The notes beneath the pieces were generated by a model that was given only the letters and a program-made list of their open reading frames with translations, made no database searches and was not told the DNA's origin. Below are positions 7,533 to 12,188 of a stretch of DNA of 12,188 bases, one piece after another (position 1 is the stretch's first letter; every line of letters begins with the position of its first letter). The DNA is from Bacteroidota bacterium. Lineage in GTDB: Bacteria > Bacteroidota > Bacteroidia > Flavobacteriales > Flavobacteriaceae. Both the position numbers and the translations under genes were made by a program. The stretch lies in the NCBI GenBank assembly GCA_023427845.1, contig JAEYZX010000092.1, positions 1-12,188 on the forward strand. The letters run 5' to 3'.

Positions 7533-8381
7533 TCAGTCTGTCATTTCAAGTGCAAAATATGCTTTTGCAAGGTGTGCGATGATGTCGGACGCTATTAAAG
7601 AGCGTATTCCTATGTCGGGCAGCGCAATATCGGCGGCGAGTCCGTGCAGGTAGACCCCAAGTATCGCGGCATTTAGCGCAGAATAGCCCTGCCCTGCCAA
7701 CGAAGTGATGATTCCTGTCAGCACGTCGCCGCTTCCCGCAGTTGCGAGTCCTGCGTTTCCCGTTGCGTTTACATATACCTTATCTCCTGAAATGATTTTA
7801 GTTTGCGCACCCTTGGCAACGATAATTATCTTATACGATTTGGAGAAAGCTGAAGCACGCTCTATTTTTTCTTCTTCGGAAGACCAAGTTCCAATAAGCC
7901 GTTCCAGTTCTTTTGCATGTGGCGTCAAAATTGTGTTTGCCGCAATTAACTGAAGCCAGTCTTTGTGTTGTGCTAAAATATTCAGCGCATCAGCATCAAT
8001 TATCAAAGGCGCCGAATTATTTCGAAGGAATTCATAAAGCGCGTTTTGCGTTTGTGGCTCCTGCCCCATTCCAGGTCCGATTCCGATTGCGTTTGGTTTT
8101 ATTTCAAATCCGATATTCGACAGGTGTTTGAAATTGGAATCGGTCAGCGCCATCACTTCGGGAATTGCAGTTTGGACGATACCGTAACCGCATTCCGGGA
8201 TGAAAGCCGTAACCAATCCGGTGCCGGTGCGCAACGCCGCTTTTGAAGCCAGACAGACCGCCCCGATTTTCCCGTAGCTTCCGCCAATGATGAGTACGTG
8301 TCCCTGCGTACCTTTATGCGCGTCAGGCGCGACGGGTTTGAGTATTTGGTTGATGTATTGTTTGTTGATGATGGTTTCCAT
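7533..8381 (-). CDS. nnrD: ADP-dependent NAD(P)H-hydrate dehydratase
   Basis: This repair enzyme of the ribokinase-like YjeF C-terminal (carbohydrate kinase) family dehydrates S-NAD(P)HX back to NAD(P)H using ADP. The 282-residue protein has the N-terminal HKGTQGHVLIIGGSYGKIGA (22-41), the glycine-rich GIGPGMG (100-106), DADALN (129-134), LTPHAKELERL (152-162) and the signature NAGLATAGSGDVLTG (209-223) with the likely catalytic Asp219. E. coli carries this domain fused behind the NAD(P)HX epimerase (NnrE) domain; here the length leaves no room for an epimerase, so this is the stand-alone form. It lies 67 nt upstream of hutH on the same strand and is divergent from gcvT. It has no visible Shine-Dalgarno sequence. 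The family assignment is firm; any link to histidine breakdown is only by position. Confidence 0.93.
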   Translation of the reverse strand: METIINKQYINQILKPVAPDAHKGTQGHVLIIGGSYGKIGAVCLASKAALRTGTGLVTAFIPECGYGIVQTAIPEVMALTDSNFKHLSNIGFEIKPNAIGIGPGMGQEPQTQNALYEFLRNNSAPLIIDADALNILAQHKDWLQLIAANTILTPHAKELERLIGTWSSEEEKIERASAFSKSYKIIIVAKGAQTKIISGDKVYVNATGNAGLATAGSGDVLTGIITSLAGQGYSALNAAILGVYLHGLAADIALPDIGIRSLIASDIIAHLAKAYFALEMTD

Positions 8382-8410
8382 ATTAAACGGAGTATGATTA
8401 TTGTGGGCGG

Positions 8411-8515
8411 CCCTAGCCCTGATGGAAGCGGCATCCTTTTTTGCTGTTCACCGTGGTTTTAAACTACGGTTAACAGCAAAAAAGATATAGCGGACAGCAG
8501 GATCGGCTACAAGCG
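8411..8515 (+). ncRNA. Structured intergenic element, flavobacterial repeat / Flavo-1-like RNA candidate
   Basis: The element lies between divergent nnrD and gcvT. A long stem pairs 8436-8458 with 8462-8484: CTTTTTTGCTGTT pairs perfectly with AACAGCAAAAAAG, then one C-T mismatch, five pairs, one G-U and three pairs close on a tiny loop. Outside it, TAGCC (8414-8418) pairs with GGCTA (8505-8509). The purine-rich segments GATGGAAGCGGCATC (8421-8435) and GATATAGCGGACAGCAGGA (8484-8502) would form an asymmetric internal loop. The G-U pair makes sense only if the plus strand is the RNA. From memory, very similar flanks (TAGCCCTGATGGAAGCGG and GATATAGCGG) recur between genes in many Flavobacterium genomes, and the Rfam family Flavo-1 is a candidate; I cannot confirm that match here. 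The T-run is 5' and the A-run 3' inside the stem, the reverse of a terminator. Confidence 0.6.
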
Positions 8516-8546
8516 AAAACACTGATAATTTGCGTGAGAATCAGCT

Positions 8547-8588
8547 TAAATTTAGGAATTTTTAAATACATTAGCGACTTTAATTTTT
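8547..8588 (+). promoter_or_regulatory. Candidate gcvT promoter elements
   Basis: Two boxes match TAnnTTTG at seven of eight positions: TAAATTTA (8547-8554) and TAATTTTT (8581-8588). The first has a TTTG (8529-8532) only 14 nt upstream, shorter than the usual 17-23. The second ends 13 nt before the gcvT ATG and lacks a clear -33 box. Which one works, if either, cannot be decided from sequence. I see no glycine riboswitch aptamer here. Confidence 0.3.
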
Positions 8589-8601
8589 ATATCTGCCAAT
8601 A

Positions 8602-9690
8602 ATGAAAAATACAGCGTTGACGCACATTCACGAAAGCCTTGGGGCAAAAATGCTTCCTTTTGCGGGTTATAATATGCCGATAACTTATGAAGGCGTAAAT
8701 GCCGAACACGAAACCGTCCGCAATGGCGTGGGAGTGTTTGATGTTTCGCATATGGGCGAGTTTCTTTTGAGTGGTCCGAATGCACTTGAACTGATCCAGA
8801 AAATTACTACAAATGATGCGTCGGTACTGACCGTTGGACGGGCGCAATATTCATGCTTTCCGAACAATGATGGTGGAATTGTTGATGATCTGATCATTTA
8901 TAAAATGAAAGAAGACCAGTATTTGCTGGTCGTAAACGCATCGAATATAGATAAGGATTGGGAATGGATTTCGAAACACAATGATTTAGGTGTTGATATG
9001 CGGAATGTTTCCGATGATTATTCACTACTCGCGATTCAGGGACCAAAAGCTGTTGAAGCAATGCAGCCGCTGTCATCAATCGATTTATCTGAAATAAAGA
9101 ACTATCATTTTGTGGTAGGCGATTTCGCAGGTTTTGACAATGTGATCATATCGGCAACGGGCTATACGGGCTCGGGCGGTTTTGAGATATACTGTAGAAA
9201 TGACCAGGCCGAAACAATTTGGAATAAGGTTTTTGATGTGGGCGCGTCATTCGGCATCAAGCCAATTGGTTTAGCGGCACGTGATACCTTGCGTCTGGAA
9301 ATGGGATTTTGTTTGTACGGAAACGACATCAACGACACTACTTCGCCACTTGAAGCAGGTTTGGGGTGGATTACAAAATTCAATAAGGATTTCGTGAATT
9401 CGGAAAATCTTAAGAAGCAGAAAGAAGACGGCGTATCGAAAAAGCTAATCGGATTTGAACTGACCGAGCGTGGTGTGCCGCGTCATGATTATGAAATCGT
9501 CGATAAGGATGGCAATGCGATTGGAATCGTAACATCGGGAACGATGGCGCCATCGCTTAACAAAGGCATCGGACTCGGATATGTGAAAACCGGATTCGCC
9601 GCTCCCGATACTGAAATCTTTATCCGCATCCGAAAAAATGATGTTGCGGCAAAAGTCGTGAAACCTCCGTTTTACAAAAAACAGGATTAA
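8602..9690 (+). CDS. gcvT: Glycine cleavage system T protein (aminomethyltransferase)
   Basis: GcvT takes the aminomethyl group from lipoylated H protein, releases ammonia and passes the one-carbon unit to tetrahydrofolate, giving 5,10-methylene-THF. The 362-residue protein has the full family layout: an N-terminal folate-binding domain with LPFAGYNMPITYEG (18-31) and VFDVSHMGEF (45-54), the catalytic aspartate in GGIVDDLIIYK (91-101), VNASNIDKD (111-119), SATGYTGSGGFEIY (184-197) and ARDTLRLEMGFCLYG (226-240). The C-terminal barrel domain includes TSGTMAPSLNKGIGLGYV (311-328). Length is typical. No gcvH or gcvP is nearby, which is usual where the system's genes are scattered. The ATG has no Shine-Dalgarno sequence. 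yebC follows after 68 nt but has its own promoter. Confidence 0.96.
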   Translation: MKNTALTHIHESLGAKMLPFAGYNMPITYEGVNAEHETVRNGVGVFDVSHMGEFLLSGPNALELIQKITTNDASVLTVGRAQYSCFPNNDGGIVDDLIIYKMKEDQYLLVVNASNIDKDWEWISKHNDLGVDMRNVSDDYSLLAIQGPKAVEAMQPLSSIDLSEIKNYHFVVGDFAGFDNVIISATGYTGSGGFEIYCRNDQAETIWNKVFDVGASFGIKPIGLAARDTLRLEMGFCLYGNDINDTTSPLEAGLGWITKFNKDFVNSENLKKQKEDGVSKKLIGFELTERGVPRHDYEIVDKDGNAIGIVTSGTMAPSLNKGIGLGYVKTGFAAPDTEIFIRIRKNDVAAKVVKPPFYKKQD

Positions 9691-9705
9691 CACGCAGACC
9701 TGACA

Positions 9706-9736
9706 TTTGATAGAATAGTCCGAAATAGTATTTTTG
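9706..9736 (+). promoter_or_regulatory. Consensus Bacteroidota promoter of yebC
   Basis: TTTG (9706-9709), a 19-nt spacer and TATTTTTG (9729-9736) match the TTTG-N17-23-TAnnTTTG consensus exactly. The -7 box ends 22 nt before the yebC ATG, predicting a leader of about 15 nt. This is the best promoter in the window and means yebC need not depend on gcvT transcription. Confidence 0.72.
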
Positions 9737-9758
9737 TCGCAAATAAGCATAAATAGAA

Positions 9759-10469
9759 ATGGGAAGAGCTTTTGAGTTCCGAAAAGGAAGAAAAATGAAA
9801 CGCTGGTCGGCCATGGCCAAGGCGTTTACAAGAATCGGGAAAGATATTGTGATGGCAGTCAAGGAGGGCGGTCCGAATCCGGACGCCAATTCCCGACTGC
9901 GCGCGGTAATCCAGAATGCCAAGGCCGCAAACATGCCAAAAGAGAATGTGGAGCGTGCGATCAAAAAAGCAACCGAGAAAGATACGGCAAATTACAAAGA
10001 AGTATTGTTTGAAGGCTACGCGCCGCACGGTATTGCGATACTTATCGAAACCGCGACCGACAACAACAACCGAACAGTCGCGAATATCCGCAGCTATTTC
10101 AATAAGTGTAATGGTACTTTGGGTACGCAGGGCTCGGTCGAGTTCATGTTTGACCACACCTGTAATTTCAGGATTCCGGCCGACGGGATCGATGTTGAGG
10201 AAATGGAATTGGAACTGATCGATTTTGGTGCCGAGGAGGTTTTCGCCGATGAAGACGGAATCTTGATTTATGCGCCATTCGAAAAATTCGGAGCCATACA
10301 AAAGGAACTGGAAAACCGACAAATTGAAATATTGTCGTCAGGATTTGAGCGTATCCCTCAGGTCACCAAAAAACTTACTGAAGATCAGGTCGCTGATGTA
10401 GAAAAGCTTCTTGAAAAAATCGAGGAAGATGATGATGTGCAGAATGTATATCATACGATGGAAGAGTAG
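9759..10469 (+). CDS. yebC: YebC/PmpR/TACO1 family regulatory protein
   Basis: This 236-residue cytoplasmic protein belongs to the near-universal YebC family. Members have been described as transcription regulators (PmpR) and, more recently, as factors acting at the ribosome; mitochondrial TACO1 is a relative. Visible family segments are the N-terminal MGRAFEFRKGRKMKRWSAMA (1-20), GGPNPDANSRLRAVIQNAKA (37-56), NMPKENVERAIKKA (58-71), the second-domain YEGY-equivalent LFEGYAPHGIAILIE (83-97), and TDNNNRTVANIRSYFNKCNG (100-119). The C-terminal part is acidic (EEDDD, about 222-226). The first ATG is chosen because the conserved N-terminus starts there, although an internal ATG at 9795 has a purine-rich stretch before it. 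Which of the proposed roles it plays in this organism cannot be read from the sequence. Confidence 0.94.
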   Translation: MGRAFEFRKGRKMKRWSAMAKAFTRIGKDIVMAVKEGGPNPDANSRLRAVIQNAKAANMPKENVERAIKKATEKDTANYKEVLFEGYAPHGIAILIETATDNNNRTVANIRSYFNKCNGTLGTQGSVEFMFDHTCNFRIPADGIDVEEMELELIDFGAEEVFADEDGILIYAPFEKFGAIQKELENRQIEILSSGFERIPQVTKKLTEDQVADVEKLLEKIEEDDDVQNVYHTMEE

Positions 10470-10475
10470 AACGCG

Positions 10476-10541
10476 GCGCTGACAATTTCAGACCGCTGCG
10501 CTGACAGACTGCAGATCGCTTCGCTTTTAGACTTTTAGACA
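10476..10541 (+). repeat. Degenerate 22-23-nt repeats after yebC
   Basis: Directly after the yebC stop come three imperfect units: 10476-10497, 10498-10520 and 10521-10541. The first two both begin GCGCTGACA and end with CAGA, one or two bases and CGCT. The third is more diverged, begins TCGCTTTTAGAC and contains AGACTTTTAGAC. They lie in the yebC 3' untranslated region just before its terminator. Confidence 0.55.
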
Positions 10542-10571
10542 GAGCACCTTTAACGGGTGCTTTCTTTTTTT
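10541..10571 (+). terminator. Rho-independent terminator of yebC
   Basis: AGCACC (10543-10548) pairs with GGTGCT (10556-10561), extended outward by a G-U and an A-T pair, and is followed by the T-rich run TTTCTTTTTTT (10561-10571). It is about 70 nt past the yebC stop. Confidence 0.8.
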
Positions 10572-10596
10572 AAACATGTTCTAAAAAATCATCTAC

Positions 10597-10630
10597 AAAA
10601 AAAGGCCCCTTCAAAAGGAGCCTTATTTTG
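10597..10630 (-). terminator. Terminator of the minus-strand PLP-enzyme gene
   Basis: On the minus strand AAGGC-T-CCTT pairs with AAGG-G-GCCTT around a three-base loop (positions 10602-10624; one mismatch, 10607 against 10619), and is followed by seven Ts (complement of 10603-10597). On the plus strand the downstream run is only TTATTTT, so the minus orientation is better. It implies that the minus-strand transcript passes through the whole 15-bp repeat array before stopping. Confidence 0.7.
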
Positions 10631-10650
10631 TAAAGTACGAACAGTCTAAA

Positions 10651-10815
10651 AGTCTGTTGTCTAAGAGTCTGTTGTCTAAAAGTCTGTTGTCTAAAAGTCT
10701 GTTGTCTATAAGTCTGTTGTCTATAAGTCTGTTGTCTAACTGTCTTTTGTCTAACAGTCTGTTGTCTACCAGTCTGTTGTCTAAAAGTCTGTTGTCTAAG
10801 AGTCTGTTGTCTAAC
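10651..10815. repeat. Minisatellite: eleven tandem 15-bp units
   Basis: Eleven units of exactly 15 bp follow the consensus AGTCTGTTGTCTAAN. Unit 7 (10741-10755) is TGTCTTTTGTCTAAC. The other differences are confined to the last three bases: AAG, AAA, AAA, ATA, ATA, AAC, (AAC), ACC, AAA, AAG, AAC. Adjacent identical units (AAA-AAA, ATA-ATA) suggest recent stepwise duplication. Each unit holds two GTCT cores 7-8 bp apart. Partial copies flank the array (10641-10650 and 10816-10820). It lies between the PLP-enzyme stop codon and that gene's terminator. There are no spacers, so it is not CRISPR. Two plus frames are open through it only because 15 is a multiple of three. Confidence 0.95.
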
Positions 10816-10842
10816 CGTCTTATCTCCGACAGCGAATCGCGT

Positions 10843-11883
10843 CTATTTAATAAATTCTATCCGTTGCGCTTCTTCGGCATTGATGCTGTCAAAAAACCCT
10901 TGGTCGTTCATCCAGTCATCGCTGAATACTTTGCTCATGTAACGCGATCCGTGATCAGGGAAAATCGCAACCACATTACTGTTGGCCGTAAATTCACCTT
11001 CTTCGGCATATTGCCTGATGGCCTGCATTACGGCGCCTGATGTATATCCGACGAACAATCCTTCGGTTTTAGCGATTTCACGTGTCATGTGTGCGCTTTC
11101 CTCGTCGGTTACTTTGATGAATTTATCGATCAGGTCAAATTCGGTTGCAGACGGAATTAAATTTTTCCCCAATCCTTCAATCCTATAGGGATAGATTTCT
11201 TCGTTATCGAATTCTTTCGTTTCGTGATATTTTTTAAGAACCGAACCAAATGCATCAACACCCAGGATTCGGATATTTGGATTTTTTTCTTTCAGGAATT
11301 TGGCAGCACCTGAAATGGTTCCGCCTGTTCCGCTGCATGCTACAAGGTGCGTAATTTTTCCGCTGGTCTGTTCCCAGATTTCCGGACCTGTCGTCTTATA
11401 ATGCGCGTCTATGTTGAGTTGGTTGAAATATTGGTTGATGTAAACCGAGCCTTTTGTTTCCTCGTGGAGTCGTTTGGCTACGTTGTAGTAGGATCGGTCA
11501 TCATCGGCTGATACATGAGCAGGGCAAACATAAACTTTGGCGCCCATGCTTCTTAACATATCAATTTTATCCCGGGATGATTTTGAACTTACGGCAAGGA
11601 TGCAATTGTAACCTTTAATTATGCTGACCATCGCAAGGCTGAATCCGGTATTGCCCGATGTGGTTTCAATGATTGTGTCTCCGGGAGTGAGGATTCCCCG
11701 GCGTTCAGCTTCTTCAATAATGTATAATGCAATTCTGTCTTTTGTGGAATGGCCCGGATTAAAAGCCTCTACTTTTGCGTAGAAATTACCTTCAATATTG
11801 TCGGTAACTTTGTTAAGCTTTATAAGTGGTGTATTACCAATCAGTTCCAGAACATTATTGTAAGCTTTTATTTCTTCTTTCAT
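10843..11883 (-). CDS. PLP-dependent cysteine synthase / cystathionine beta-synthase family protein
   Basis: This is a fold-type II PLP enzyme that catalyses beta-replacement on serine, O-acetylserine or a related substrate, making cysteine or cystathionine. From the ATG at 11883 the protein has 346 residues. It has ELIGNTPLIKLN (13-24), the Schiff-base Lys48 in FNPGHSTKDRIAL, the substrate loop TTSGNTG (74-80), the PLP-phosphate loop GTGGT (185-189), EGLGKNLIPSA (236-246) and FPDHGSRYMSK (308-318). CysK usually has NPxxSVKDR; here His and Thr occupy variable positions of that motif. The PDHGSRYM ending resembles cystathionine beta-synthase (PDSVRNYM) more than CysK. There are no C-terminal CBS domains. 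The exact donor and acceptor cannot be decided. An upstream in-frame ATG at 11931 would add 16 residues (MRSAKTSG...) outside the family core and is rejected. Its 3' end faces the repeat array. Confidence 0.9.
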   Translation of the reverse strand: MKEEIKAYNNVLELIGNTPLIKLNKVTDNIEGNFYAKVEAFNPGHSTKDRIALYIIEEAERRGILTPGDTIIETTSGNTGFSLAMVSIIKGYNCILAVSSKSSRDKIDMLRSMGAKVYVCPAHVSADDDRSYYNVAKRLHEETKGSVYINQYFNQLNIDAHYKTTGPEIWEQTSGKITHLVACSGTGGTISGAAKFLKEKNPNIRILGVDAFGSVLKKYHETKEFDNEEIYPYRIEGLGKNLIPSATEFDLIDKFIKVTDEESAHMTREIAKTEGLFVGYTSGAVMQAIRQYAEEGEFTANSNVVAIFPDHGSRYMSKVFSDDWMNDQGFFDSINAEEAQRIEFIK

Positions 11884-11961
11884 AAAAAAATAGTTAATCA
11901 AGGTTTTGCCACTAGTTTTGGCCGACCTCAAATCCTTGCAAATTTAACAAAAAAAATCTAA

Positions 11962-12188
11962 TTAGATTTCAATTTTCTCTAAATGTAATAAAAAACTATA
12001 CGCCTTGGCCAATTCCTTCAGCGCTTCAAACCTACCCGATGCCCCGCCATGCCCGGCTTCCATATTAGTGTCCAAAAACACTAAATTTTTATCGGTTTTC
12101 AGTGCCCTTAATTTCGCAACCCATTTCGCCGGCTCCCAATATTGTACCTGGGAATCATGCAAACCCGTTGTGACATACAGGTGCGGAT
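11962..12188 (-). CDS. S9 family peptidase, oligopeptidase B-like (partial, C-terminus only)
   Basis: The last 75 residues of a prolyl-oligopeptidase family serine peptidase are visible; the 5' part lies beyond the right edge. The segment PHLYVTTGLHDSQVQYWEPA carries the catalytic aspartate (GLHDSQVQYWEP). AGHGGASGRFEALKELAKAY carries the catalytic histidine (AGHGG). Both motifs are those of oligopeptidase B (protease II, PtrB), which cleaves short peptides after basic residues. The nucleophilic serine and the beta-propeller are not in the window. An apparent start at 12162 is only an in-frame TTG inside the conserved TTGLHDS motif, not the gene start. The gene ends 78 bp before the PLP-enzyme start and lies upstream of it on the same strand. 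Confidence 0.9.
   Translation of the reverse strand, partial: PHLYVTTGLHDSQVQYWEPAKWVAKLRALKTDKNLVFLDTNMEAGHGGASGRFEALKELAKAYSFLLHLEKIEI

Larger units (their letters stand above)
10470..10842. other. Convergent non-coding region between yebC and the PLP-enzyme gene
   Basis: This 373-bp gap has no supportable gene. In order it holds degenerate 22-23-nt repeats, the yebC terminator, a short AT-rich spacer, the minus-strand terminator and the 15-bp minisatellite. The exact 12-mer AGACTTTTAGAC occurs on the plus strand at 10529-10540 and on the minus strand at 10655-10644, so each of the two convergent 3' untranslated regions carries it shortly before its own terminator. Confidence 0.8.

Noticed and set aside
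8436..8484. Bidirectional terminator between nnrD and gcvT
   Set aside because: The flanking genes are divergent so no terminator is expected, and the T-run precedes the stem while the A-run closes it, the reverse of a terminator.
8515..8601. Glycine riboswitch upstream of gcvT
   Set aside because: The sequence is too short and AT-rich, with no recognisable aptamer helices; the structured element at 8411-8515 does not resemble the glycine aptamer.
9687..10322. A 211-codon minus-strand open frame opposite yebC
   Set aside because: It is fully antisense to the conserved YebC coding sequence and rich in residues typical of antisense frames.
10651..10815. Possible CRISPR array
   Set aside because: The units are contiguous 15-mers with no spacers, and no cas gene is in the window.
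10657..11040. A 127-codon plus-strand reading frame with a repeated SKSLL pentapeptide
   Set aside because: The repeat peptide arises because the 15-bp DNA unit is a multiple of three. The frame then runs antisense into the well-supported PLP-enzyme gene and has no promoter or family similarity.
11884..11931. Longer N-terminus for the PLP enzyme starting at 11931
   Set aside because: The extra residues are not part of the family core, and the ATG at 11883 gives the expected start before ELIGNTPLIKLN.

Overview
The window looks like chromosomal housekeeping DNA from a member of the Bacteroidota, most likely Flavobacteriaceae (Flavobacterium or a close relative). The reasons are the flavobacterial form of GyrA (Thr at position 82 and a QNRGGVG GyrA box), the Bacteroidota-type YebC N-terminus (MGRAFEFRKGRK), near absence of Shine-Dalgarno sequences, and promoters that fit the Bacteroidota consensus TTTG-N17-23-TAnnTTTG. 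No phage, transposase, tRNA, rRNA or CRISPR array is visible.

Layout from left to right: a minus-strand gyrA (5' two thirds, running off the left edge) is divergent from clpC (+). clpC ends in a strong hairpin terminator. It is followed by a two-domain gene (+) joining a RimB-like retropepsin ('ATP-dependent zinc protease') domain to a RimK-type glutamate ligase. That gene converges on hutH (-), with the stand-alone NAD(P)H-hydrate dehydratase gene nnrD (-) just upstream of hutH. Between nnrD and the divergent gcvT (+) lies a structured intergenic element with a near-perfect 23-position stem, resembling a repeated flavobacterial ncRNA-like element. yebC (+) follows gcvT and has its own consensus promoter. 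yebC converges on a PLP-dependent cysteine/cystathionine synthase gene (-). The 373-bp gap between them holds two terminators and a minisatellite of eleven 15-bp units. The right edge holds the 3' end of an S9 family oligopeptidase B-like peptidase gene (-), with its catalytic Asp and His region.

Functional links are loose. ClpC (unfoldase), the RimB-RimK fusion (protein tail modification), YebC (translation or transcription factor) and the S9 peptidase concern protein quality and turnover. HutH, GcvT and the PLP enzyme concern amino-acid catabolism, one-carbon units and sulfur amino acids. NnrD repairs damaged NAD(P)H. I see no new multi-gene system. The unusual signals are non-coding: the 8411-8515 element, the repeat-filled convergent 3' region 10470-10842 with the same 12-mer before both terminators, and a 10-bp inverted repeat between gyrA and clpC. 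The RimB-RimK fusion is the most notable protein.
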